Source of the DNA: Devosia sp.
Lineage (GTDB): Bacteria > Pseudomonadota > Alphaproteobacteria > Rhizobiales > Devosiaceae
Reading direction: 5' to 3'
Length of the DNA stretch: 35,678 nt
Assembly: GCA_015234425.1 (NCBI GenBank)
Contig: JADGNE010000029.1
Location: forward strand, 1 to 35,678
How positions within the stretch are numbered: position 1 is the first letter of the stretch; the number at the start of each line of letters is the position of its first letter. Below the pieces are notes generated by a model, which ran no database searches, had not been told where the DNA came from, and saw only the letters and a program-made list of their open reading frames with translations. Below, in pieces: positions 13,977 to 21,161 of this stretch. A program made the position numbers and the translations under genes.

Positions 13977-15302
13977 TTGAAGCGTATTGCCCTGGTGACG
14001 ATCGGCACGCAAGGCGACGTTCAGCCCTATCTCGCCCTGGCCATTGCGCTTCAGGAGCGCGGATATACGGTTGCACTCGGCGCGACCGAAGAATTCGAGG
14101 ATCTGGTCACCGGCTACGGGCTTGAGTTCCACTCGCTTGGACCCTCGATCCAGTCCTTCCTCAAGGAATCACGGTTTGAAAGCGCGATGAGCACTTCCAT
14201 GCTCATCAATGGCCCATCCCTCTTGCGCCAGGGCCAGCAGATCGTCGATACCGCGGCGCGCTCGGCCTGGCGCATGTGCCAGGGCGCTGACGCCATCATC
14301 GTCAACATGAACACCAGCTTCGGCATCGACATCGCCGAGGCGCTGAAGATCCCGGCGATCATGACGGCGCTGCAGCCGCTCAACTCGACCAGCGAGTTTC
14401 CGCTGTCGATGTATTATGTCGCCGATGACCTCGGCCCCACGCTCAACAAGCTCTCCTATACCGCCGCCACCATGCAGCAGGCCTATTGGAACCTGCCGCG
14501 CAATCGCCTGCGCCGCGAGTTGATGGGGCTCGATGCGCGCAATATGGGCGGCGTCTTCACCAATACCGATGGTTCGGCACTCACCACGCTCTACGCCTAT
14601 TCCACGGCCGTCAGCCCGCGTCCGCGCGACTGGCCCAAGACTGCGCTCGTCACCGGCTACTGGAACCTTCGCGATCGCAGCGGCTGGGAGCCGACGCCGG
14701 AATTTGAAGCTTTCCTCTCGGCAGGCGAAGCGCCGGTTTATATCGGATTTGGCTCCATGCCCTTTGGCGCCGAGCGCAATACGCGCATCCTCAAGGAAGC
14801 CATGGCGCTCTGGGGCGGCCGCGCCGTCGTCGCACGCGGCTGGGGCGGCATCGATCCACGGGACCTGCCCGATACGATCTTTGCCATCGAAAAAGCACCG
14901 CACGACCGTCTGTTCCGCTATGTCAGCGCCGTGGTGCACCATGGCGGTGCCGGCACGACCTCGGCGGGCCTCCACCTCGGGCGCCCGACCTTTGTGGTCC
15001 CGCAGGCCATGGACCAGCCATACTGGGGTCGTCGCGTCTATGAGCTGGGCTGCGGCCCCAAACCCATTCGCCTGCGCAAGCTGACGGCAGAAACGCTGGC
15101 CCAGTCGCTGACAGATCTCACCAGCAACGAAACCTATCGCCGCAATGCCGCCGAACTGGCCGAAAAGCTGCGCAGCGAGGATGGTGTCGATCGGGCGATC
15201 AAGGTGATCGAGCGTGTCATGGCCAATTTCGTGCCCCGCGCCGCTAAGGTCGAGCGCAAGAAGACCAAGGCCAAAAAGCTCTCACTCAAGAAAGCCGTAT
15301 AG
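13977..15302 (+). CDS. GT1-family glycosyltransferase, sterol 3-beta-glucosyltransferase-like
   Basis: A UDP-sugar-dependent GT-B enzyme (441 aa) of the group that includes sterol, macrolide and carotenoid glucosyltransferases. The N-terminal acceptor domain starts RIALVTIGTQGDVQPYLALA, whose GTxGDVxP motif is the hallmark of sterol glucosyltransferases. The C-terminal donor domain has VYIGFGSMPFG and the nucleotide-sugar box VVHHGGAGTTSAGLHLGRPT, then PQAMDQPYWGRRVYELG. The basic C-terminus (KVERKKTKAKK) may touch membrane lipid. I chose the TTG at 13977 because GAGG is 7 nt upstream and it begins directly at the family's first strand. The acceptor is unknown; hopanoid, carotenoid or another lipid are guesses. 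No neighbour clarifies the pathway. A terminator hairpin begins at its stop codon. Confidence 0.85.
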   Translation: MKRIALVTIGTQGDVQPYLALAIALQERGYTVALGATEEFEDLVTGYGLEFHSLGPSIQSFLKESRFESAMSTSMLINGPSLLRQGQQIVDTAARSAWRMCQGADAIIVNMNTSFGIDIAEALKIPAIMTALQPLNSTSEFPLSMYYVADDLGPTLNKLSYTAATMQQAYWNLPRNRLRRELMGLDARNMGGVFTNTDGSALTTLYAYSTAVSPRPRDWPKTALVTGYWNLRDRSGWEPTPEFEAFLSAGEAPVYIGFGSMPFGAERNTRILKEAMALWGGRAVVARGWGGIDPRDLPDTIFAIEKAPHDRLFRYVSAVVHHGGAGTTSAGLHLGRPTFVVPQAMDQPYWGRRVYELGCGPKPIRLRKLTAETLAQSLTDLTSNETYRRNAAELAEKLRSEDGVDRAIKVIERVMANFVPRAAKVERKKTKAKKLSLKKAV

Positions 15303-15329
15303 GGCGACCCGCGTGTCGCCCTCTCTTTT
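15301..15329 (+). terminator. Rho-independent terminator after the GT1 gene
   Basis: A perfect 8-bp stem (AGGGCGAC/GTCGCCCT) with a 6-nt loop is followed by CTCTTTTA. It starts inside the stop codon of the plus-strand gene and ends at the stop of the convergent SdpI gene. Confidence 0.8.
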
Positions 15330-15978
15330 ACGCCTGGCCCTGACGGGACAGGCGATAGCTGTAGTACGTGCCGATCAAGAGCGGCCCGAAAATGCAGATG
15401 GCGACAATGGCGAGCAGCCAGCTCGTATCCGCAATCAGCACGGCCGCCAGGGCCATACCGCCCCCGCCCACCATCATCAGCATGCCGGAAAGACGGTTTG
15501 TCGCCTGCCAGTTTGCCGGATTCTTCATGGTCCAGGGCAAACGCATGCCGGCAAAACCGTTCGGCTGCGACTTGGGCAGGATATTGCCCATCGCGATGAA
15601 CAGCGCGCCCAGGCCGAAGACGATCACCCGAACCATCTCGAGATTGGAGCCCAGTGTGATGGCAATGGCCCCCGCCTGGATTACCGACATCAGCAGGGTG
15701 AAGCCGGCGAAGGCCGTCCGCAGACCTGCGAGGGCCCGTTCACCCTGCGGCCCCCGCTGCAGCACGATCTGAAAGATCACACCCATGACAGCGATCAGCC
15801 CGATTGGCATCAGCGGAGCCCAATCGCGCATGAGATAGGCGTCAGCCTTGCCGTCCGGCCCCCAGTGGACCGGCATTTGGGCTTCGGCCGGCACCAGTAG
15901 ATAGCCGATGATGGTGATGACGATGAGCAACGCCACGCCCGCCAGGACAGATGGACTGACAATATTGGCTTTCTTCAT
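15328..15978 (-). CDS. sdpI: SdpI-family membrane protein (DUF1648 + SdpI domain)
   Basis: The protein is 216 aa with about six membrane segments. The N-terminal DUF1648-type part has one helix followed by MPVHWGPDGKADAY, the usual P-x-H-W-x3-G motif. The C-terminal SdpI domain has FAGMRLPWTMKNPANWQATNRLSG, matching the hallmark G-[IL]-R-[TL]-P-W-T...N/S-x-W...T-[NH]-R. In Bacillus, SdpI protects against the SdpC toxin and, when toxin binds, sequesters the repressor SdpR. The gene overlaps the ArsR-type regulator by 4 nt, as in sdpRI. No sdpABC toxin genes are in the window, so the ligand is unknown; a role in envelope sensing or immunity is inference. Confidence 0.82.
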   Translation of the reverse strand: MKKANIVSPSVLAGVALLIVITIIGYLLVPAEAQMPVHWGPDGKADAYLMRDWAPLMPIGLIAVMGVIFQIVLQRGPQGERALAGLRTAFAGFTLLMSVIQAGAIAITLGSNLEMVRVIVFGLGALFIAMGNILPKSQPNGFAGMRLPWTMKNPANWQATNRLSGMLMMVGGGGMALAAVLIADTSWLLAIVAICIFGPLLIGTYYSYRLSRQGQA

Positions 15979-16241
15979 TTCTCTTCCCCCAGCGAAAGCA
16001 CATCGGCCAGTGCCTGTTCCAGCACCGACGTATTGAGATGGTAGATGAGGCTCGTCCCCTGTCGCTCCACGGCCACGAGCTCCGCTTCCTTGAGCTTGGC
16101 AAAGTGGACCGAAAGCGTGGGCCGGCTGATCTCGAAATGATCGGCAAGCTCGCCGGCGCTCATCGGTCCAGTCTTGAGCAGCGCCAGAACCTTGCGCCGC
16201 ACCGGATGCGAGAGCGCCTCGAAGACGGCGTTGATACCCAA
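15975..16241 (-). CDS. sdpR: ArsR-family repressor, SdpR-like
   Basis: A winged-helix repressor (88 aa). It opens with FEALSHPVRRKVLALLKTG, typical of ArsR. The recognition helix region is SAGELADHFEISRPTLSVHFAKLKEAELV, followed by a wing ERQGTSLIYHLN. It lacks the metal-binding CVC motif of metal-sensing ArsR proteins, as SdpR does. I chose the TTG at 16241 because GGAGAGG lies 5-6 nt before it and the family N-terminus starts there. It overlaps sdpI by 4 nt. It probably represses its own operon through the palindromes 24-51 nt upstream. Confidence 0.85.
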   Translation of the reverse strand: MGINAVFEALSHPVRRKVLALLKTGPMSAGELADHFEISRPTLSVHFAKLKEAELVAVERQGTSLIYHLNTSVLEQALADVLSLGEEK

Positions 16242-16264
16242 GAACCTCTCCTATTTCGATGCCG

Positions 16265-16292
16265 CGCTAATTAGCGTTTTGCCTAATTAGCG
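16265..16292. promoter_or_regulatory. Tandem palindromic operators of the sdpR-sdpI operon
   Basis: A perfect 12-bp palindrome, CGCTAATTAGCG (16265-16276), is followed 16 nt on, centre to centre, by a near copy GCCTAATTAGCG (16281-16292). Both lie just upstream of the sdpR TTG and would cover its promoter. Their spacing and AT core suit an ArsR-type dimer binding twice. That SdpR binds them is inference from position. Confidence 0.65.
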
Positions 16293-16312
16293 TCAAGGCG
16301 AAATATATATGC

Positions 16313-16338
16313 AAAAAAGGGGAGGCTTGCGCCTCCCC
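16313..16338 (-). terminator. Rho-independent terminator after the symporter gene
   Basis: On the minus strand a perfect 8-bp stem (GGGGAGGC with complement) and 4-nt loop are followed by TTTTTT. It starts 21 nt beyond the symporter stop and separates it from the sdpR promoter. Confidence 0.9.
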
Positions 16339-16359
16339 CAGTACGGAGATGGGGATTTC

Positions 16360-17736
16360 TTATTCCGCCGGCACCGCGTTGGGTTCAATATCGAGCGCTT
16401 CGATGCTCTCGCCGCGGTCGTATGTGGCCTGGTCGAGAATGCCCTCGCGCTTGGCGACGATGGTCGGCACGAGCGCCTGGCCGGCGACGTTGACTGCGGT
16501 GCGGCCCATATCGAGGATCGGGTCGACGGCGAGCAAGAGGCCGACGCCTTCAAGCGGCAGACCGAGGGTCGACAGCGTCAGGGTGAGCATGACAGTCGCG
16601 CCGGTGAGGCCGGCCGTGGCTGCCGAGCCGATGACCGAGACGAAGACGATCAGCAGATAGTGCTCGATGCCAAGGCTGATGCCGAAGAACTGGGCGACGA
16701 AAATCGCCGAGATCGCCGGATAGATGGCCGCGCAACCGTCCATCTTCGTGGTCGCACCAAGCGGCACGGCAAAGGAGGCATATTCGCGCGGCACGCCGAG
16801 GTTCTTCTCAGTGATGCGTTCGGTGACCGGCAGCGTGCCGATGGAGGAACGCGACACGAAGGCGAGCTGAATCGCCGGCCAGGCGCTCTGGAAATAGCGG
16901 ATGGGGTTGAGGCCATTGGCCTGCAACAGCACCGGGTAGACAACGAAGAGCACGAGGGCGAGGCCGATATAGATGGCGGCCGAATACCACCCCAGCTGCG
17001 CCAGCGCATCCCAGCCATAGACGGCGACGGCATTGCCCAGGAGGCCGATGGTGCCGATCGGCGTCAGGCGAATGACCCACCACAGGATCTTGTGGACGAT
17101 CTTGAGGAAGGAGCGGTTGAAGGCGAGGAACGGATCGGCGGCCGGACCAACGCGCAGGGCGGCGATGCCGACAACGATGGAGATCACGAGGATCTGCAGC
17201 ACGTTGAAGTTGAGGCTGGTCGTAGCGCCGCTATCGGTCACGCGGGTCGACGCCTGCAGACCAAAGATGTTGGACGGAATCAGCCCCTTGAGGAAATCGA
17301 GCCAGGACCCGGTCGAGGACGGCGCGCGGGCAGCGGCTTCGGTGACGGCGGTGTTGATCCCCGGCTGAATGATGAGGCCGAGCGCAATGCCGATGGCCAC
17401 GGCGATCAGCGCAGTGATGGCGAACCAGAGCAGTGTCTGCCAGACGAGCTTGGCCGCATTGTTGAGTTCGCGCAGATTGGCGATCGAGGCGACAATGGCG
17501 GTAAAGACCAGCACCGGCACCAGCGCACGCAGCAGCGAGACGAAGGACGAGCCGATGGTCGACAACGTCTGGGTGAGCCAGTTGGCGTTGCCGGCGGCAT
17601 CGGGACCGATATTGCGGGCGATGAAGCCAAGGATCAGGCCGACCACCATGGCCGCGAGGACCTGGAAGCCAAAGCTTGCGTAAAAGGGCTTGGGAGCACG
17701 CGGCGCTCGCGCCGCCGAAACGGTTGTGGGAGACAT
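16360..17736 (-). CDS. Dicarboxylate/amino acid:cation symporter (DAACS, SLC1 family)
   Basis: An inner-membrane secondary transporter (458 aa), with an elevator fold of eight helices and two hairpins, that imports a dicarboxylate or amino acid with Na+ or H+. Motifs: hairpin-1 serine motif FVSRSSIGTLPVTE; PLGATTKMDGCAAIYPA, equivalent to the NMDGT region; and hairpin-2/TM8 DPILDMGRTAVNVAGQ. The SRSS and DMGRTAxNV wording is closer to TcyP-type cystine transporters than to DctA or GltP, but substrate is unproven. I chose the ATG at 17736 because AAAGG lies upstream and the family start follows; the frame runs back to 17799. A strong terminator follows. The gene is unlikely to be linked in function to the flanking SdpI proteins. 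Confidence 0.88.
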   Translation of the reverse strand: MSPTTVSAARAPRAPKPFYASFGFQVLAAMVVGLILGFIARNIGPDAAGNANWLTQTLSTIGSSFVSLLRALVPVLVFTAIVASIANLRELNNAAKLVWQTLLWFAITALIAVAIGIALGLIIQPGINTAVTEAAARAPSSTGSWLDFLKGLIPSNIFGLQASTRVTDSGATTSLNFNVLQILVISIVVGIAALRVGPAADPFLAFNRSFLKIVHKILWWVIRLTPIGTIGLLGNAVAVYGWDALAQLGWYSAAIYIGLALVLFVVYPVLLQANGLNPIRYFQSAWPAIQLAFVSRSSIGTLPVTERITEKNLGVPREYASFAVPLGATTKMDGCAAIYPAISAIFVAQFFGISLGIEHYLLIVFVSVIGSAATAGLTGATVMLTLTLSTLGLPLEGVGLLLAVDPILDMGRTAVNVAGQALVPTIVAKREGILDQATYDRGESIEALDIEPNAVPAE

Positions 17737-17833
17737 GAAAGGTGACCTTTGAGCTGACAGGCCAGCGCGTTCTCTGACGCTCGCCTGCGGGTTGCCCAAA
17801 ACTTACGCCTGCCCTCCACCGAAAGCAGCGCAT

Positions 17834-17875
17834 GGCATTCCATTTCCTTCCAAACGCGAGGAAATTCCTAATGCC
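17834..17875. other. Imperfect hairpin between SdpI-like gene and symporter
   Basis: GGCATT/AATGCC and ATTTCC/GGAAAT form a two-part stem with a small internal loop around a 12-nt loop. It lies 28 nt past the stop of the second SdpI-like gene and about 100 nt upstream of the symporter start. There is no T-run. It may be a weak terminator or a symporter regulatory site. Confidence 0.35.
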
Positions 17876-17902
17876 GGCGCAATGGATTGGAGATCGAACG
17901 TC

Positions 17903-18541
17903 TCAGAGGGGCCGCGTGACGAGACTCACGAGCCCGGCCAGCAAAGGCAACAGCAGCAGGCTGAGGGCGTATGACGTCACCAATACGCCCAGCCCCGGAT
18001 CGGCCCAGGCGAGCACAGCAAGCCCCATACCGGCAAGGAAAGTCGCGACGCCCGTCACGCGATGAACGATAACCCATGCCCGGTCGGACGGCACCGGCCA
18101 GGGCATGCGCAATCCACCATAGGAGTGGCGTTCGGCACCATAGAGCACGATCCCCAGCAGCATCAAAACGGCGCCAAGGCCGAAGCCGGCAAAGCGAATG
18201 AGGTCGAGGTCGGAGCCGATCCCCGCGAACAGCAGGCCAAGCTGGCAAAAGGACGGCACGGCGAGCAGCAGGGTCAGGGCCGGATCGAGGATATGGCGGG
18301 TCTTGGCGAGGTGGTTTTTCGTCAAGGCGCGCCCCAGCAGGTAAAACACCGCGATCAGCCCGACTTCTATCAGCGGCGCCGCGGCCAGCGCCAAATCGCG
18401 CGGCCAGACCCAGTCGGCCACGCTGCCGCTCCAGTGCGCTACAAAGGCGAAGCTTTCCGGCACATGGAGGAGCGCCACACCCGTGGTCGCGAGGGTGACG
18501 AAAAAAATGAGGAGATGAAAGCGGGTAACGAGGCTGGGCAT
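17903..18541 (-). CDS. Second, divergent SdpI-like membrane protein
   Basis: The protein is 212 aa with about six membrane segments. Its C-terminal part keeps the SdpI signature: YGGLRMPWPVPSDRAWVIVHRVTG, with R-x-P-W, a following W and the HR pair. Its N-terminal part has HVPESFAFVAHWSG, a weakened DUF1648 pattern that keeps H-W. It has no adjacent regulator, unlike the sdpRI pair 2 kb away, and lies between the rpsI terminator and the symporter. Identity between the two proteins is low outside the signature, so they are old paralogues or separate acquisitions. Function is unknown. Only a weak Shine-Dalgarno sequence is visible before the ATG. Confidence 0.75.
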   Translation of the reverse strand: MPSLVTRFHLLIFFVTLATTGVALLHVPESFAFVAHWSGSVADWVWPRDLALAAAPLIEVGLIAVFYLLGRALTKNHLAKTRHILDPALTLLLAVPSFCQLGLLFAGIGSDLDLIRFAGFGLGAVLMLLGIVLYGAERHSYGGLRMPWPVPSDRAWVIVHRVTGVATFLAGMGLAVLAWADPGLGVLVTSYALSLLLLPLLAGLVSLVTRPL

Positions 18542-18635
18542 GGACGGGCTCTATCGGCAGTACCCATATGGAGAGCGCTGGGCGGCTTGACCAGCCTGTC
18601 GGGCAAGGAAATTGCGCCCTCCCCGCACACCCTCC

Positions 18636-18665
18636 AAAAACAAAGGGGCCGGTTTCCCGACCCCT
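18636..18665 (-). terminator. Terminator after rplM-rpsI
   Basis: On the minus strand AGGGG-T-CGG and CCG-G-CCCCT form a stem with one mismatch and a GAAA-type loop, followed by TTTGTTTTT. It begins 26 nt after the rpsI stop. Confidence 0.8.
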
Positions 18666-18691
18666 CTGCAAATCTGGCAAGTTCGAAAAGC

Positions 18692-19174
18692 TTAGCGCTT
18701 CGAGAACTGGAACGAACGACGGGCCTTGGCCTTGCCGTACTTCTTGCGTTCCACGACGCGGCTGTCGCGGGTCAGGAAGCCGCCCTTCTTCAGAACCGGA
18801 CGCAGGGTCGGTTCGAAGTAGGTCAGTGCCTTGGAGATGCCGTGGCGGATCGCACCGGCCTGGCCGGACAGACCACCACCAGCAACGGTGACGTTGACGT
18901 CATACTGGTCGAGGCGCTCGGAAGCGACGATCGGCTGCTTGACGATCAGCTGCAGAACCGGACGAGCGAAGTACTTCGCAAATTCACGGCCGTTGACGGT
19001 GACCTTGCCCTTGCCGGGCTTGATCCAGACGCGAGCGACGGCGTTCTTGCGCTTGCCGGTGGCATAGGCGCGGCCGAGGCTGTCGAGCTTCTGTTCGTGA
19101 ACGGGAGCAGCGTTGACGGCGGGTGCGCCGGCAGCAGTGCCGAGATCTTCGAGAGAGTTGATGGTGTCGGCCAT
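18692..19174 (-). CDS. rpsI: 30S ribosomal protein S9
   Basis: S9 is a primary component of the 30S head whose C-terminal tail reaches the P-site tRNA. The 160-aa protein has [26 protein letters not shown], then [21 protein letters not shown], and the invariant basic end [20 protein letters not shown]. An N-terminal extension of about 35 residues (acidic and Ala-rich, with [17 protein letters not shown]) precedes the core, as is usual in Alphaproteobacteria. It starts 1 nt after rplM and shares its promoter. Confidence 0.98.
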   Translation of the reverse strand: MADTINSLEDLGTAAGAPAVNAAPVHEQKLDSLGRAYATGKRKNAVARVWIKPGKGKVTVNGREFAKYFARPVLQLIVKQPIVASERLDQYDVNVTVAGGGLSGQAGAIRHGISKALTYFEPTLRPVLKKGGFLTRDSRVVERKKYGKAKARRSFQFSKR

Positions 19175-19175
19175 G

Positions 19176-19640
19176 TTACTTCACCCGGACGTTCTTGGGG
19201 TTCATCGCGCCGACGTCGAGAGCGGTCGGGTTCTGTGCGACATGGGGGTGCTCGGAACCGGCATAGACGCGCAGGTTCTTGAGCTGGGCGCGGGTCAGCG
19301 GGCCACCGGGCATCATGCGACGCACGGCGTTTTCCAGCACGCGGTTCGGGAAACGACCCTCGAGCAGTTCGCGCGCGGTACGGTCCTTGATGCCGCCGGG
19401 GTAACCGGTGTGCCAGTAGAAGCGGTGCTGGTCGAGCTTGCGACCGGTCAGCTTCACCTTGTCAGCATTGATGACGATGATATTGTCACCCATGTCCATG
19501 TGAGGCGTAAAAGTCGCCTTGTGCTTGCCGCGCAGACGCGAGGCAATGATCGAAGCAAGACGACCCACGACCAGCCCTTCGGCGTCGATGAGGATCCACT
19601 GCTTTTCGATCTCGCTCGGTTTTGCCGAGTAAGTGCTCAT
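19176..19640 (-). CDS. rplM: 50S ribosomal protein L13
   Basis: L13 is an early-assembly 50S protein binding 23S rRNA. The 154-aa sequence has [51 protein letters not shown] and [20 protein letters not shown], all standard. It is the first gene of the rplM-rpsI operon and lies behind a good sigma-70-type promoter at 19700-19728. Confidence 0.98.
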   Translation of the reverse strand: MSTYSAKPSEIEKQWILIDAEGLVVGRLASIIASRLRGKHKATFTPHMDMGDNIIVINADKVKLTGRKLDQHRFYWHTGYPGGIKDRTARELLEGRFPNRVLENAVRRMMPGGPLTRAQLKNLRVYAGSEHPHVAQNPTALDVGAMNPKNVRVK

Positions 19641-19692
19641 AATCGAAATCCCTAAGATTCAGGCAGTCGATCCACAGGGAACCGACCAGTTC

Positions 19693-19735
19693 GGTGGGGT
19701 CTTTAGGAGGGATTCGACACGCCGTCAACCCCACC
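19693..19735 (-). promoter_or_regulatory. rplM-rpsI promoter framed by an inverted repeat
   Basis: On the minus strand TTGACG (19723-19728) and TAAAGA (19700-19705) are separated by 17 nt, the consensus spacing, about 60 nt upstream of rplM. An 8-bp perfect inverted repeat, GGTGGGGT (19693-19700) and ACCCCACC (19728-19735), sits exactly at the outer edges of the two hexamers. The promoter call is good; a role for the repeat is inference. Confidence 0.7.
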
Positions 19736-19774
19736 TAAAAAGTCATTTAAAAACAACAGCTTACAAATGCGGTA

Positions 19775-20854
19775 TTATTTTACCGTACCGAGAGCGTGTG
19801 TTTTCGTCATATCGGCCAGATACGCCGCGATTGCGGAGGCCAGAATGAAGGCGAGACCCTGGTGCGCGACCGCCAGATCGATATTGATCTTGGAGAGCAG
19901 CGTCGCGATGCCGAGGGCAACCTGGGCCACGACCAGAGCCATGATCACCACCAGCCAGCGATGCACACCCGAGAAGCCATGGTTCCGGGCCTGCAGCCAC
20001 ACCATCACCGCCGCATAGATGGTGATGAGATAGGCCAGCATGCGGTGGTTGAACTGCACCGTCAGACCGTCTTCGAAATGGCTTAACCACGCCGGATCAT
20101 GGGCATAAAGACCATCGGGAATGAACTTGCCTTCCATCAGCGGCCAGGTGTTGAAGCCCATGCCCGCCTGGATACCGGCGACAAAGGCACCAGCGGCGAT
20201 CTGGATTACGAGCAGCCCGAGAAGGATGGCCGCGGCCCATTTGTTGAAGCTGGTGACGGTATTCTCTACCGGCTCGGGCCGCATTCGTCGGGCCACCCAG
20301 ATCAATGCCAACAACAGGATCAAGGCCGCTGTCAGATGGGTCGCCAGGCGATATTGCGACACAGAGGTCAATTCGGTGAGGCCGGACGAGACCATCCACC
20401 AGCCCAGAAAGCCCTGAAAACCACCCAGAATGAAAAGACCGGCCAGCGGCAGGGTCATGTCCGACGTCAGGCGGCGCTGGAACAGGAAGACAAGGAAGGG
20501 AATGGCGAAGGCAAAGCCGATGATCCGGCCGAGGAACCGATGGCCCCACTCCCACCAGAAAATGCCCTTGAAGTCCTCAAGGGTCATCCAGTGATTGTAG
20601 ACCTCATACTGCGGGATCAGCTTGTAGCCTTCGAACTCGGCCTGCCAGTCCGCCTGGGTCAGCGGCGGGATGATGCCCGATATGGGCTTCCAGGTGGTGA
20701 TCGACAGGCCCGAACCGGTGAGGCGGGTCATTCCCCCCACCATCACCATGGCGAGAACCATCGCGGCCATAATATAAAGCCAGATCCGCACGGGGCGGAG
20801 GCGGTCACCAACAATACTCACTTTGCCGGGTGCGGCATCCTGCAAGGTCGTCAC
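19775..20854 (-). CDS. ctaA: Heme A synthase (COX15/CtaA)
   Basis: An inner-membrane enzyme (359 aa, eight helices) that oxidises the C8 methyl of heme O to give heme A for cytochrome aa3 oxidase. Motifs: GGMTRLTGSGLSITTWKP, the heme-ligand histidines in EWGHRFLGRIIG and RLATHLTAAL, then NTWPLMEGKFIPDG, QFNHRMLAYL and VAHQGLAF. This is the alphaproteobacterial/mitochondrial type without the extracellular Cys pair of Bacillus CtaA. I chose the GTG at 20854 since the frame extending to 20953 has a non-family N-terminus and overlaps the divergent DUF2842 gene. It is next to rplM but with its own promoter region of about 80 nt. Confidence 0.94.
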   Translation of the reverse strand: MTTLQDAAPGKVSIVGDRLRPVRIWLYIMAAMVLAMVMVGGMTRLTGSGLSITTWKPISGIIPPLTQADWQAEFEGYKLIPQYEVYNHWMTLEDFKGIFWWEWGHRFLGRIIGFAFAIPFLVFLFQRRLTSDMTLPLAGLFILGGFQGFLGWWMVSSGLTELTSVSQYRLATHLTAALILLLALIWVARRMRPEPVENTVTSFNKWAAAILLGLLVIQIAAGAFVAGIQAGMGFNTWPLMEGKFIPDGLYAHDPAWLSHFEDGLTVQFNHRMLAYLITIYAAVMVWLQARNHGFSGVHRWLVVIMALVVAQVALGIATLLSKINIDLAVAHQGLAFILASAIAAYLADMTKTHALGTVK

Positions 20855-20933
20855 AGCGATCTTTCTGGTATCGAAGAAACTGGCGCAGTGGTAATCCCGG
20901 GGGCATGTTCCCGCAACAGTCCAGATGCCGCAC

Positions 20934-21155
20934 ATGACCCAGCGTAATCGCAAATTGATCGGCGCGTTCCTGATCGTCGCCTCAATCGTGGCGTGGTCGG
21001 TCTTGGCGACATCGATCTACCTTGCCCTGCCGGAGGGCCTGCCCGGGCTCGTCCTGATCCTCTACTTCATCATTGCCGGCATGGGCTGGCTGCTTCCGGC
21101 CATGTGGCTGGTGCGTTGGATGGCGCGACCGGACGCGGAGCGCCGGGCCGGCTAA
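20934..21155 (+). CDS. DUF2842 family small membrane protein
   Basis: The protein is 73 aa with two membrane helices (LIGAFLIVASIVAWSVLATSIYLAL and LVLILYFIIAGMGWLLPAMWLVRWM regions). It begins MTQRNRKLIG, the usual opening of DUF2842 proteins in Alphaproteobacteria, and ends with a short charged tail. Function is unknown. It diverges from heme A synthase, a placement I recall in related genomes. I chose the ATG at 20934 rather than 20925 because the family starts at MTQR. It converges with the deacetylase gene, stops 6 nt apart. Confidence 0.8.
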   Translation: MTQRNRKLIGAFLIVASIVAWSVLATSIYLALPEGLPGLVLILYFIIAGMGWLLPAMWLVRWMARPDAERRAG

Positions 21156-21161
21156 AGGACC

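Noticed and set aside
13693..13980. 95-codon plus-strand frame before the GT1 gene
   Set aside because: It overlaps the GT1 start, lacks a ribosome site and has mixed composition without any structure.
16309..17745. Plus-strand open frame of 478 codons
   Set aside because: It is antisense to the symporter, with a highly charged R/D/E/G-rich product typical of the complement of membrane-protein genes.
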